64,000 nt of DNA, from contig NZ_JAUSTQ010000002.1 in NCBI RefSeq assembly GCF_030812915.1, positions 297,853-361,852 of the forward strand. The letters are read 5' to 3'. Position numbers and translations under genes: made by a program. The stretch comes from Alkalibacillus salilacus. GTDB taxonomy: Bacteria > Bacillota > Bacilli > Bacillales > Alkalibacillaceae. How positions within the stretch are numbered: the stretch's first letter is position 1; every line of letters starts with the position of its first letter. Shown piece by piece: positions 16,429 through 24,792 of this stretch. Under the pieces are notes generated by a model. The model was given only the letters and a program-made list of their open reading frames with translations, had not been told where the DNA came from and ran no database searches.

Positions 16429-17883
16429 TCAATTCGCCATAAATCTAGATGACTGTGATTGACGTCGCTGACTACGTTCTTCATCAATTTTCTTTTGTTC
16501 TTCTTCTGGATCTTCCACAATCATTGGAATAATTTTCAGCTTCGTTTCCTGTGAAAGCTCCCCACCTACAGCATTAAACATATCAACTGAATCTTTTGTA
16601 CTCTTAGGTAAATTAGGTGTGAATTTGTAGGTTAATCCTTCAAACTCGCCGTCGCTTGCTTCGCTCGCTAAAGCCATAACGTTGTTAATCAGCTTATATC
16701 GTCGATTTAGAGAACGCTTGAACAATCGTTCTTTGTTGATTCGGATTTGTTCCAGTCCAAACAATTTATACTTCATTGCTTCTCCCGATTGTGGTACCCC
16801 AGACTGTTCGTTGATTTTACTGTCTGTTAAATCAGGTGTGTTCGTCATCTTATGAATATCAATTTGCAACCGACTTTTATAGGCTTCACTGCCAGAAACA
16901 TCGTATTGCTTATAAATATAATCCGCATCCACGTTCCCTTCTTTTCCTTCGGCATTATCGCTTGCGGGCTTAAGAAAAAGAATGTTTGCTTCCTTCATTT
17001 TCTTGGCTTCCTCTGGCGTTAGTTCCAAATTACCGCTTATCTTCAACATGGCATCATTCAAGTCGGTCATATAATTGGCTGTATCAGATTGAGCCGCGTC
17101 ATATAAATCGATTAGATCAAGCACGTTCTCAAAGTCACCTTGTCTAAATCGGTTGTTGCTATGTTCATTAATCGGCACAGCTCCGAATGGATGTTCAACA
17201 TCATCGTCATGTTTTAGGCTGTAATCGCCAAGATTGGACGTGTAGTAAGTGTATATTCTCTTTTCTGTATAGAGCTCTACTTTGATTTTTTGATTGTCAC
17301 CATACCCCACAACAAAATACCTAACAGCGGCAACGATATTCTTCTCAATAGTGTTGTCATAGATTAAGAACGTCTCTAAAGGTGATGATAAATAAACTTT
17401 CACCTCATCATCATGATTCCGATGCAACAGTTCATAAGCTCGTCCATAAATGGATAAATCCAAAATCAAGTCAGCGTTAAGCGCTGCATCTTCAATCGTC
17501 TCGTTTATTTGTTTAATTTTCGCCTGCGTAGACTCATCTTTATGGCTCATCGCTATTGGGACACCAACTAAAAATCCTTGCATAAAATTCGATACATACT
17601 TTGCATAATTATGTCGTGCCCGATGGTCAGCTTTATCATCTTCCTTACGTCTTTGTAAAACCGATATTGCTGTATTATCACCCTTGTAATAATCGTCCAG
17701 CACATCTAATCTAGGGCGCTGGTGTTCTACGTGGTGCTTAATCATTTCGGATAGATCGTCTGTGTTTTTGACCAGCTCTTCTGCTGAATCGTGCGTATAT
17801 TGGATATTTGCGTACTTACTAAAGCGCCTTTTTATACCCGAGTTTCCGTCCAGTCCGTGTTCAAATTCATTCGCTTTTTGCAT
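16429..17883 (-). CDS. Portal protein, SPP1 gp6-like
   Basis: 484 residues of the Phage_prot_Gp6 family. The portal forms the dodecameric ring at one capsid vertex through which DNA enters and leaves. Recognisable parts are the start (HHVEHQRPRLDVLDDYYKG), the wing region (HRNHDDEVKVYLSSPLETF), the clip/stem (SDTANYMTDLNDAMLKISG) and an acidic Gln/Arg-rich tail. The gene follows terminase large subunit by 10 nt and has a strong AGGAGGTG site. Confidence 0.93.
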   Translation of the reverse strand: MQKANEFEHGLDGNSGIKRRFSKYANIQYTHDSAEELVKNTDDLSEMIKHHVEHQRPRLDVLDDYYKGDNTAISVLQRRKEDDKADHRARHNYAKYVSNFMQGFLVGVPIAMSHKDESTQAKIKQINETIEDAALNADLILDLSIYGRAYELLHRNHDDEVKVYLSSPLETFLIYDNTIEKNIVAAVRYFVVGYGDNQKIKVELYTEKRIYTYYTSNLGDYSLKHDDDVEHPFGAVPINEHSNNRFRQGDFENVLDLIDLYDAAQSDTANYMTDLNDAMLKISGNLELTPEEAKKMKEANILFLKPASDNAEGKEGNVDADYIYKQYDVSGSEAYKSRLQIDIHKMTNTPDLTDSKINEQSGVPQSGEAMKYKLFGLEQIRINKERLFKRSLNRRYKLINNVMALASEASDGEFEGLTYKFTPNLPKSTKDSVDMFNAVGGELSQETKLKIIPMIVEDPEEEQKKIDEERSQRRQSQSSRFMAN

Positions 17884-17893
17884 GATACACCTC

Positions 17894-19183
17894 CTAAATG
17901 CCTAATGATTGCAATGCTTTATACGTGTCGTTGTCTTTTGGTGTTTTTAAGTGGTACTGCTCTAAGCTGTACCTAAGTGCATCGATAATATGGTTGTTAG
18001 CATCTATAGGCTCATTCAACCATTTCCCTTCTTTATCTTGCTGGAAAGTGTACGTGTTAAATTCTTCAATCGTGTGTTCACATGATGGATGAATATACAC
18101 TTTGAAACCTTGTATAAATAAAATACCTTGGTTGATGGACCCCTTACCTTTAACAGATGAACGCATTCGTCTGATGCCTTTATTGATTAACTCCTGGATC
18201 AGCCTCTTCTCTGCTGAATCACCAGTGATTGGAGATTCTTTCAACCCCTTTTGCTCCAACATGTTATAAATATCATCAGTCAGCATCGCTTTTTCATAAT
18301 GCTCATCGTAGATCCAGAGCTCTTTGTTCTCTAAATCAACAACGGAGCTGACCTCTGTTGTGGGATCATTTGTGAAACCAAAGTCCATCCCGTGAGCTGT
18401 ACGTTGTATCTCTTTTATCTTTTGCAGTGGATTGAACTCTCTTACTTCAAAGTTCTCAAATACAAGACCTTCAGAAACGCCCCATTCACCATCAGCAACG
18501 ATTCTAGCGCGCCTAGGATTCGTTCTGTGTAAGTCGAGGTATCTGTTCCTATCCACGTCATCCAGCCATTCGTTAACTCGAAAGGTCGTGGTGATAGCGA
18601 AGGTGTCTTGCTCTCTCGTCTCTGGGTCGAAAAAGACCTTCTTAAGCCAGTGTCGCTCGGACCATGGGTTAAAGGTGACTGTGATTTGTTTAAAGAAGTC
18701 GGGAGCTGGATGCGACCCACGAATAGACTCAACAACTGTCCTGAAGTCATCTTCTGTTTCTATCTGATAAGCTTCCTCGAACCATGCCCAGCAAAGAATG
18801 CCAACATCAACCGTAATTGATGTGATTTTAAGTGGATCGTCCAGTCCGCGGAATAATATCTTTTGGCCAGTCGGCTTGTAGGTGATCTCTGGCATCGATT
18901 CATTGAACTTAAATAAATGAGCAACCCCTAATTGAGAGGCTGCCCATTTCAAATCTGTATAGGTTGATTGTTTGTTCGTATTGGAATAGCGTCTAACCAC
19001 TAATAGGTTAGCCCAAGGGTACTTCATAATTCGATGGATAAAGTTAAGGGCCGTGTTCTTCGACTTCTTGCTACCACGCGAGCCTTTAACAACTCTATAA
19101 AACTGCTTGTTCTTCCAGAATCGGTTGTAGCCTTTACCTATTGCTTTTTTAATTGATATTCTAGGTTGTTCTTTAGTCGTCAT
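17894..19183 (-). CDS. Terminase large subunit (XtmB / Terminase_3 type)
   Basis: 429 residues from ATG 19183, which overlaps the small-subunit stop; the longer frame to 19252 lies inside the small subunit gene and has no ribosome site. The N-terminal ATPase has a Walker A-like GSRGSKKSK at 34-42 and a Walker B-like region ending WFEEA near 125-130. The C-terminal RNase H-fold nuclease has AHGMDFGFTNDPT and IDALRY as likely metal-binding parts. It packages concatemers into proheads. Family similarity to PBSX/SPP1-type enzymes suggests headful packaging. Confidence 0.93.
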   Translation of the reverse strand: MTTKEQPRISIKKAIGKGYNRFWKNKQFYRVVKGSRGSKKSKNTALNFIHRIMKYPWANLLVVRRYSNTNKQSTYTDLKWAASQLGVAHLFKFNESMPEITYKPTGQKILFRGLDDPLKITSITVDVGILCWAWFEEAYQIETEDDFRTVVESIRGSHPAPDFFKQITVTFNPWSERHWLKKVFFDPETREQDTFAITTTFRVNEWLDDVDRNRYLDLHRTNPRRARIVADGEWGVSEGLVFENFEVREFNPLQKIKEIQRTAHGMDFGFTNDPTTEVSSVVDLENKELWIYDEHYEKAMLTDDIYNMLEQKGLKESPITGDSAEKRLIQELINKGIRRMRSSVKGKGSINQGILFIQGFKVYIHPSCEHTIEEFNTYTFQQDKEGKWLNEPIDANNHIIDALRYSLEQYHLKTPKDNDTYKALQSLGI

Positions 19184-19616
19184 CTTCCGGCACATCCTCA
19201 ACAAACACAGGAGTGATGTTTTCGACCTGGTGCTTTTCAGTCCACATACCATATCGCTTGCCTAATAATTCAGCCGCTTTTGTTCGAGCAACGGTATCTG
19301 ATCGTTTTTCTTCTTTTTCTATACTTCCACCAAAATCACCATCGCCAACAACCATAGCGACTTCATCTTTCACCTCACCCCTCATAACAGACGTTAGATA
19401 CTGAAGCACTTCATCTTGCTCAGCAATCGATTCTTTTTTGAGCTGTTCCAAGCGTTCATCAATATAAGTTTTGACAGCAGGTTTAGTCATGTTCTCTTGC
19501 CCTGTCACTCTAGCTGTCTTTGTACTATAACCTGCATTAATCGCCGCTTGCGTAATTTCACCCAAGCGAATATATTCGTCTGCAAATCGCCGTTGCTTCT
19601 CTGTTAATTTAGCCAT
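19173..19616 (-). CDS. Terminase small subunit
   Basis: 147 residues (MAKLTEKQRRFADEYIRLG...), Terminase_2 family. The N-terminal helix-turn-helix (EITQAAINAGYSTKTARVTG) binds the packaging site; the middle mediates oligomerisation; the acidic end (EDVPEDDD) overlaps the large-subunit start. ATG 19616 is chosen with AGGTG 9 nt upstream; a GTG at 19628 is possible. Confidence 0.92.
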   Translation of the reverse strand: MAKLTEKQRRFADEYIRLGEITQAAINAGYSTKTARVTGQENMTKPAVKTYIDERLEQLKKESIAEQDEVLQYLTSVMRGEVKDEVAMVVGDGDFGGSIEKEEKRSDTVARTKAAELLGKRYGMWTEKHQVENITPVFVEDVPEDDD

Positions 19617-19651
19617 ACTACATAACACCTACCTCCCTGTTTTAATCAAAT

Positions 19652-19675
19652 AAAAAAGCACCGCTATGGGTGCTT
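19652..19675 (-). terminator. Terminator after the 19674-20066 gene
   Basis: Minus strand: AAGCACC pairs with GGTGCTT, loop CATAGC-like, followed by TTTTTT. It lies between the accessory gene and the terminase genes, so the accessory gene is its own unit or the packaging operon is read through. Confidence 0.75.
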
Positions 19676-20066
19676 AATCCTGAATAAAATCGTTATAAGC
19701 AAATCTAAACAATTCATTAATTACTTTATCATCTAAATATTCTCCGTAGTCTGATGATTTATTCTTGTAATATGAATAACCATTTTCAAAGTAAATTTTA
19801 CCAAAAACCAATAGTTCTTCTGTTCCCGTACCAACAAGAATATGATCAGATTTGTTTTTTAAACTCAGTGAACAATTCACAATAAAAAAGTGCGCTTCAT
19901 TTTCCGACTTAATTGTATTAAAAAAACTTTTATCATTTATACAAATAGGCTTGATAATTTTATTGTATACATGTTCAAAACGACTACTAACCATCAAAAA
20001 GTTCTCAATTTTTTTACTCGTTGACATACTTTCGAGCTTTTCTTGAAGCTTTTCTTCCCAAGTCAT
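19674..20066 (-). CDS. AT-rich protein of unknown function inserted before terminase
   Basis: 130 residues (MTWEEKLQEKLESMS...). No motif is recognised. The C-terminal half is Tyr/Phe-rich with several Gly turns (HILVGTGTEELLVFGKIYFENGYSYYK), suggesting a small alpha/beta fold. Its AAGGGGGGTG site is 6 nt before the ATG. It has a terminator of its own and is more AT-rich than the flanking packaging genes, which suggests later insertion. The sequence TTGTCGAATGT lies 24 nt before its start, as it does 25 nt before the 1493 gene. Confidence 0.75.
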   Translation of the reverse strand: MTWEEKLQEKLESMSTSKKIENFLMVSSRFEHVYNKIIKPICINDKSFFNTIKSENEAHFFIVNCSLSLKNKSDHILVGTGTEELLVFGKIYFENGYSYYKNKSSDYGEYLDDKVINELFRFAYNDFIQD

Positions 20067-20120
20067 TTTTTTCACCCCCCTTAATTCCCAACATTCGACA
20101 ATTAAGAGGAAAATCCTGCA

Positions 20121-21380
20121 TTAAACATAATAAATGGTTTCTAGATCATTCTCAGTATATTCATAAACTTGAAATCGCTTATGAGCTGTTGTATAACCAT
20201 GATCGTCGTGCCATTGATCTATCTTGTTACGTGTTGGCAATCGTCTAATCATCACGCCACCTTTGTCGAGTACCCATTCTGAATGCAAATGACCTACGAA
20301 TACATCACGATTACTCGCTTTAGCCCATTGTTCAGCAAATTCCGTTGCGAAATTCTCGGCTAAATCCTTCTCTTTTTTCTTATCGCCGTGATTAGCGCCG
20401 ACAAAGTTATTACCGAGCATGTGAACCTTACGCTCTCTAAAATCAGCATCAACTTCTAGATGCGGATATTTTGCTTCTAGGTACTTAATAAAGCCCCAGG
20501 ATAGCGACTCATCATGATTACCTTTAATGTACATGGCCGTAACCTTACCTGACCGCTTAATAGCTTCTTTGATAATAGGGTCATAGAATGTGATTGCATC
20601 TTGCCAAGCTTCCACCATTTCAGCATGTTCAATCTCTCTAGTGCTTGCCGTACGATTACGGTGATCATTGTGATGAAATAGGTCACTGCCAATTAGCAGC
20701 AATACTTCTTTGTACTGGCGATTAAGTAAGCTTAATATCTTAGCTTGCGTTGATTTATAATGCTCATAATCTGAGACGCCAAAGTGCATGTCGAATAGCG
20801 GAATGTTGAGATAGTGCGGATAATGGTTTATGTACTTTGGCTTAACGGTGACTTGCGGTGTTTGCGTTACAATATCAATTAATTTATCAAAATCGAATTG
20901 CTCACGCTGCTTCTTAACAACAACTTTAGATGCATACAATGTTTTAGTGCCGTCCTGCTTATTGTGATGGTGCCACTTACTTGAAGTCGCTTTGCTGATT
21001 TGCCATTCGACTGGATCATAGCCATGTGCTTTTAGGACCGCTTCTTCGTCCTTCATGTCCATCTCGGATAGCTCGACTAATTTGTCACTTGTTTGGGTAC
21101 CGTCTTGATTAATCTCAACAGTCTCTTTATAGTCAGTAGTTTCTTGCTGCTGCTTGCTTTTCTGCTGACTCGCTTGCTTCACTGGCTTGCTAGCTGACTG
21201 ATTATGTTTATTTGTACGCTGATATTTACGTCTAACAGAGACTTCTGTGAACCGTCTATTATATTCTTGGCTTAGCGTTTGCGCTATCTCTGAGAAACCT
21301 TCGCCAGATTGTTTGAGTTCGAATAATCGGTCTATGGTGTCTTGGTTCCAAGGTGTTGTACTTTGATTCGCCTTTGGCAT
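20121..21380 (-). CDS. HTH plus calcineurin-like metallophosphoesterase
   Basis: 419 residues in two parts. Residues 10-55 look like a helix-turn-helix (DTIDRLFELKQSGEGFSEIA...) as in phage DNA-binding proteins. A Gln/Lys-rich linker follows (60-110). Residues 190-400 are a metallophosphatase: DMHFG (Asp197, His199), GSDLFHHND (Asp233), GNHDE (Asn288, His289), NHGD (His331) and GHLHS (His364, His366). All metal ligands are present, so a phosphodiesterase or nuclease acting on DNA is likely. It lies just upstream of the packaging genes, where related phages carry similar proteins; a link to packaging or end processing is inferred. Confidence 0.85.
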   Translation of the reverse strand: MPKANQSTTPWNQDTIDRLFELKQSGEGFSEIAQTLSQEYNRRFTEVSVRRKYQRTNKHNQSASKPVKQASQQKSKQQQETTDYKETVEINQDGTQTSDKLVELSEMDMKDEEAVLKAHGYDPVEWQISKATSSKWHHHNKQDGTKTLYASKVVVKKQREQFDFDKLIDIVTQTPQVTVKPKYINHYPHYLNIPLFDMHFGVSDYEHYKSTQAKILSLLNRQYKEVLLLIGSDLFHHNDHRNRTASTREIEHAEMVEAWQDAITFYDPIIKEAIKRSGKVTAMYIKGNHDESLSWGFIKYLEAKYPHLEVDADFRERKVHMLGNNFVGANHGDKKKEKDLAENFATEFAEQWAKASNRDVFVGHLHSEWVLDKGGVMIRRLPTRNKIDQWHDDHGYTTAHKRFQVYEYTENDLETIYYV

Positions 21381-21494
21381 ATTGTCACCTCGTATTCATA
21401 TATAACAAATGCCCAGCCAACGAGTGTGCATCATTAAGGGAGAGTGAAAATCAGCACGTCGAGAGCCAGGCATGTTATGTCGCGAATATGTTTT

Positions 21495-21521
21495 TTAACT
21501 ATCGCTTAACTCAAGTTTAAC
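21495..21521 (-). promoter_or_regulatory. GTTAA repeats with 11-bp period before the late operon
   Basis: The minus strand carries GTTAA three times with starts exactly 11 nt apart (plus-strand TTAAC at 21495, 21506 and 21517). One helical turn apart, they could form a site for an activator or lie around the late promoter; TTGAGT and CATATT spaced by 18 nt are possible -35 and -10 boxes. The regulator encoded at 21579-22001 is the natural candidate ligand. Confidence 0.5.
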
Positions 21522-21578
21522 TGATGCCGACCCCCATGCACCAAATACCGTGACATTCGTGCACTATCTTGTGGATAA

Positions 21579-22001
21579 CTAAATCTCAATGAGGTTATAA
21601 GCGATTCTTTCTAGCTTTCTAGTAACGGTTGTTCGATCAACGTTCAAAATATCAGCTACCTTCTGCATCGAGTAACCACTCAATATTAAGCTAAGGATCA
21701 TGGCTTCTGTATCATCTTCAATTCGATACCAACGATCTTGAATGTATTTTAAGTCTGTACTAATTTTTGAGTAACGCTTGATAGCCTTTTCTGTTAAAAT
21801 AGCCTGCTTTTCAACCGTGCCAGTATTGTCATCTGCCTTTGGCATAACTGCTTGAATTCCATACTGGCTAACACCTACACTTTTAAAGGATTGCTGTACA
21901 ACCTCATTAATCAGCTTCTGATTAGCATGATAATTCTTGATGATATAAAGGACTTTTTCGACTGTATAATAGTGGTCATTTTCAATCGTTTTTAGATTCA
22001 T
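21579..22001 (-). CDS. Late transcription regulator (sigma-region-4-like HTH)
   Basis: 140 residues from ATG 22001 (AGGGGTGAT upstream). The C-terminal 50 residues form a helix-turn-helix like sigma region 4 (EAMILSLILSGYSMQKVADILNVDRTTVTRKLER), the pattern of ArpU/RinA-type late activators of Gram-positive phages. The position immediately upstream of the packaging operon, at the end of the early genes, suits a switch to late expression. Confidence 0.8.
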   Translation of the reverse strand: MNLKTIENDHYYTVEKVLYIIKNYHANQKLINEVVQQSFKSVGVSQYGIQAVMPKADDNTGTVEKQAILTEKAIKRYSKISTDLKYIQDRWYRIEDDTEAMILSLILSGYSMQKVADILNVDRTTVTRKLERIAYNLIEI

Positions 22002-22012
22002 ATTGATCACCC

Positions 22013-22348
22013 CTAAATTTGATTTCTAGCACATGGAATCACTGGCGCGTTACCTATAACCTGAGACGGAATTCTAGTATCTAATGACGGAATATTAGGT
22101 GCTTTAATAAAAGGGTCTTTCCTATTCTCAATCTCAATCTCAACATGTTCTAAAATTTCTTGAAGCATTTGAGAAACTCCCTTGATTACTTCTCGAAGTG
22201 CCTCAGATACTTCACGAATAATTTCGCTTATTTTTTCAACCAACGCCTCTTGGTTCATACCAGTTTCATAAATAAACATGTCATTCATTTGTTGCTTTAA
22301 TGGTGTTCCTGCTTTCCAAATTAGATTGTCATTATATACGCACTTCAT
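22013..22348 (-). CDS. Helical early protein of unknown function
   Basis: 111 residues. A long amphipathic helix (about 33-75, EKISEIIREVSEALREVIKG...) is followed by a Pro-rich tail that ends PCARNQI. The start codon overlaps the stop of the 48-residue gene (ATGA). No family recognised. Confidence 0.7.
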   Translation of the reverse strand: MKCVYNDNLIWKAGTPLKQQMNDMFIYETGMNQEALVEKISEIIREVSEALREVIKGVSQMLQEILEHVEIEIENRKDPFIKAPNIPSLDTRIPSQVIGNAPVIPCARNQI

Positions 22349-22491
22349 TTTTTCTCATCCTTTCCGTTTTCAAGCTCACCCGCTAAATATTTAAAATACT
22401 TACTCGGCTTCACTGGATTCAAAGCGCCTGTACGCTTGTCTCTTCGATGCGGATGTACTTTATGCTTGATTGTGTATTTCATCTTTCGCAC
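22345..22491 (-). CDS. 48-residue basic microprotein
   Basis: GTG 22491 gives MRKMKYTIKHKVHPHRRDKR..., with AAGGGGTG 7-9 nt upstream; the ATG at 22482 is the alternative but has no ribosome site. The product is basic at first and ends GELENGKDEKK. It overlaps the next gene by 4 nt (ATGA), supporting coupled translation. Function unknown. Confidence 0.6.
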   Translation of the reverse strand: MRKMKYTIKHKVHPHRRDKRTGALNPVKPSKYFKYLAGELENGKDEKK

Positions 22492-22512
22492 TGTCTTTCA
22501 CCCCTTTTGAAT

Positions 22513-22555
22513 AAAAAAGAGCGCACAATAAGGCTAAGTGCCTCATCATGCGCTC
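22513..22555 (-). terminator. Terminator in the early operon
   Basis: Minus strand: GAGCGCA pairs with TGCGCTC around an inner AGGC/CCTT stem, followed by TTTTTT. It falls between the 48-residue membrane microprotein and the next genes, so expression of the late regulator probably needs readthrough or a separate promoter. Confidence 0.75.
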
Positions 22556-22584
22556 CTCGATTGTTTCGATAGAGCTTACTATTT

Positions 22585-22731
22585 TTAATTTAGGACTTTA
22601 ATGATCATCGTGATGACTATCGTTAATATCATTAAACCGTACACCCATTTATCATGGGCCACTATAAAGTCCCATCCCTTTTCAATTCCATTTGAAATAT
22701 TATGAGTAATTGCTTCAAATAACCTGATCAT
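22585..22731 (-). CDS. 48-residue single-pass membrane microprotein
   Basis: MIRLFEAITHN... with one C-terminal membrane helix (about 29-47, WVYGLMILTIVITMIIKVL). AGGTGATG lies just upstream, and the start overlaps the last 17 nt of the preceding gene. Function unknown; it is one of several tiny membrane proteins in this early region. Confidence 0.65.
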   Translation of the reverse strand: MIRLFEAITHNISNGIEKGWDFIVAHDKWVYGLMILTIVITMIIKVLN

Positions 22732-23275
22732 TTTCATCACCTACTTCAATACGGTGTTCGATAGGGTAAATGAAATCTATAAAACCTTCTTTAAGCCATT
22801 TATTAGCTTGTATAATCCCTGCGCTGTAACCCACCAAACTTCGACTGACCTCTCTATGAATAATGAAATCGCCAACTTTCAAACTCGGCTCTGTCCGACC
22901 TACCTCAAACAACTGTTTTTCAAGTTCTGTTGCTTGTCTTATGAACTCGTAATTTTCAAATATACGTGCGCCATGTTTAGTTACTAATCCCGCGCCACCT
23001 TTATTAACTGTTTCGATTTCAAATAACTCATCGCTTTCATCCTCACTGATAGCAACAACGATATCACCTTCTTCGAAAAATGGTTCAACCTCATAACCTT
23101 CAATCCATGCTCTTGCAAATGTTTCGGCTGTTAGGTCGTTTAATGGTCTGTTAAAATTATCAAACCAATCACCGCTTAGTGTTCTCGTTAGACAATACTG
23201 AAAATCACCAAAAGAACTGCCTTTTTGATGTTCAATCGCATCAGCCTGTTTTTGCGTCAATTTAACTTTACTCAT
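22715..23275 (-). CDS. Early protein, possibly DUF1642-like
   Basis: 186 residues from ATG 23275. Residues 60-130 contain a beta-rich EEGDIVVAISEDESDELFEI segment and a second VGDFIIH motif at about 140, suggesting a repeated SH3-like barrel. DUF1642 proteins of Listeria and lactobacillus phages look similar but the match is not certain. It sits in the microprotein cluster of the early operon. Confidence 0.7.
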   Translation of the reverse strand: MSKVKLTQKQADAIEHQKGSSFGDFQYCLTRTLSGDWFDNFNRPLNDLTAETFARAWIEGYEVEPFFEEGDIVVAISEDESDELFEIETVNKGGAGLVTKHGARIFENYEFIRQATELEKQLFEVGRTEPSLKVGDFIIHREVSRSLVGYSAGIIQANKWLKEGFIDFIYPIEHRIEVGDENDQVI

Positions 23276-23289
23276 TCGTTTCACTCTCC

Positions 23290-23460
23290 CTATTTTTGCG
23301 TATAACTAATCTCGCAATGGATTGGTTTATTATCTTGCCACGTAATTGTCTGCTTACCGAAGCCAACACCTGGCGTGTCTATCTTCTCTAGTTTGCCGTC
23401 TATCACTCTATAAACGGCATTCTCGCTTAGATCCACTTCTGCTCTCATCTCGTCGTTCAT
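23290..23460 (-). CDS. DUF3954-like small protein
   Basis: 56 residues from ATG 23460 (AGGGGGC 6-8 nt upstream): MNDEMRAEVDLSENAVYRV... ending with the conserved-looking GFGKQTITWQDNKPIHCEIS. This pattern is that of DUF3954, a family spread among Bacillus phages with no known function. Confidence 0.75.
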   Translation of the reverse strand: MNDEMRAEVDLSENAVYRVIDGKLEKIDTPGVGFGKQTITWQDNKPIHCEISYTQK

Positions 23461-23470
23461 CGAATGCCCC

Positions 23471-23569
23471 CTATACCGCGATTGCAATAAGCGAATAAAT
23501 CAATAAAGCTAGTCCAATAATCGATAACGCATAAGCGCCTAACATTAGCCATGCCCAGTTAAATTTCAT
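23471..23569 (-). CDS. 32-residue membrane microprotein
   Basis: MKFNWAWLMLGAYALS... is almost wholly hydrophobic and spans the membrane once. AGGAGTGAT lies 6 nt before the ATG, a very good site for so short a frame. The gene fills the gap between the DUF3954-like gene and the next one exactly. Confidence 0.65.
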   Translation of the reverse strand: MKFNWAWLMLGAYALSIIGLALLIYSLIAIAV

Positions 23570-23574
23570 GTCTA

Positions 23575-23877
23575 TCACTCCTTTATTGTCCCCTTCAATT
23601 CTGTAATCTTTTTAATGTATCCTTTGGTTGCCAGATAGCTAATAATGAACAGCAAAAGGGTTGGTGTCGCCAAAACTATTGAAAGAAAGATAGTATATTT
23701 ATTGAACCATATCGCTAGCGCCACTAATGCGATAAATGATACAAAAGTTAGTAAGAACGTCCAAATATAAACGAAACTTACAACAGTCTCTTGCTGCTTC
23801 AACTCTGAAACGTCACGTGGCTTTAATCTACTTAACTCATCATTATTAAAATACTTTTTATATGCTCGTTCTCTCAT
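23575..23877 (-). CDS. Two-helix membrane protein
   Basis: 100 residues: a charged N-terminal region (1-32), two membrane helices (about 35-57 and 62-82) joined by a short loop, and a lysine-rich end. AAAGGAG is 7 nt before the ATG. No family recognised. A role in membrane-linked phage replication or exclusion is possible but not shown. Confidence 0.72.
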   Translation of the reverse strand: MRERAYKKYFNNDELSRLKPRDVSELKQQETVVSFVYIWTFLLTFVSFIALVALAIWFNKYTIFLSIVLATPTLLLFIISYLATKGYIKKITELKGTIKE

Positions 23878-23889
23878 ATCCTCACTCCT

Positions 23890-24342
23890 TTAGAAAGGCA
23901 AATCTGAATCGTCGAGATCAACAGGCTCGCCCGCTTCTTCTAACGACTGCTTAGAGCTTTCTTGTTGGCTCTGTGTGCTTTGTTTTTGTTGTTGAGGGTT
24001 ATTGCCCTGATTTTGATTACTTTGCTTTGATTCAAGGAACTGTACGCTCTCTGCAACCACTTCTGTTATGAAGATACGTTTGCCCTCTTGATTGTCATAG
24101 CTGCGTGTGGCAATTCTGCCGTCTACCCCGACCATGCTACCTTTACCCATATAGTTTGCTAGATTTTCAGCAGGCTTGCGCCAAATCACGCAGTTAATGA
24201 AGTCGGCTTCTTGTTCACCGTCTTGATTTCTAAACGGTCTGTTTACTGCCAATGTGAAATTGGCTACAGCTGTACCTGATTGCGTATAGCGTAGATCGGG
24301 GTCCTTCGTTAATCTACCGACTAATACTGATCTATTTAACAT
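23890..24342 (-). CDS. ssb: Single-stranded DNA-binding protein
   Basis: 150 residues from ATG 24342 (GGAAGTGAT upstream). Residues 1-105 are the OB fold ([49 protein letters not shown]). A Gln/Ser-rich linker follows, and the acidic DSDLPF tip at the C-terminus is intact, so it should recruit SSB partners such as RecG, RecQ or primase. A phage-encoded copy in the replication module. Confidence 0.95.
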   Translation of the reverse strand: MLNRSVLVGRLTKDPDLRYTQSGTAVANFTLAVNRPFRNQDGEQEADFINCVIWRKPAENLANYMGKGSMVGVDGRIATRSYDNQEGKRIFITEVVAESVQFLESKQSNQNQGNNPQQQKQSTQSQQESSKQSLEEAGEPVDLDDSDLPF

Positions 24343-24347
24343 GTCTA

Positions 24348-24422
24348 TCACTTCCCACTTAAAATATAGATTCCGCCTATGAACCACACTAGGAGCAATG
24401 CCATAATGAAGTTAAGATCCAT
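24348..24422 (-). CDS. 24-residue membrane microprotein
   Basis: [20 protein letters not shown] plus a short basic end: one membrane helix. AAGGTG is 6 nt before the ATG, inside the end of the YopX-like gene, and the stop lies next to the SSB start. Tight packing and a good ribosome site support it, though it is very short. Confidence 0.5.
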   Translation of the reverse strand: MDLNFIMALLLVWFIGGIYILSGK

Positions 24423-24792
24423 CAGCAACACCTTCTAGTAATTCTGGGTGTTGGTATATGTTGCCGATGACTTCTAAATTTCGTATAAACCCTTGCGGAA
24501 CATTAAATCCTTGTTCTAACCACTTAATTACTTGTCTCTCTGTATAGTACAGCGTATCATCATCTGAAAACCCTAAGGCGAAACCTAAATTACGTCTTTC
24601 ATATTGAACAATATCCCCTTCATAAATCTCTGTTCCGTTTTTGTCTTGCAACCCTGTGTACTGCATCAGAATATTTTCTCCGTATAATGCTAGAAATTTA
24701 GATGGTGTATCTATTTCAGGATGAACTCCTTGCTGTGCCATCCAATCGCCATGATTGTTTAATACCCACGCCCTAAACTTAATTGGTCGCAT
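24412..24792 (-). CDS. YopX-like protein
   Basis: 126 residues with the YopX family start (MRPIKFRAWVLNNHGDWM) and core (LMQYTGLQDKNGTEIYEGDI, then VIGNIYQHPELL). These proteins are widespread in prophages of Firmicutes; their function is unknown. It starts within the end of the upstream coiled-coil gene. Confidence 0.9.
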   Translation of the reverse strand: MRPIKFRAWVLNNHGDWMAQQGVHPEIDTPSKFLALYGENILMQYTGLQDKNGTEIYEGDIVQYERRNLGFALGFSDDDTLYYTERQVIKWLEQGFNVPQGFIRNLEVIGNIYQHPELLEGVADGS

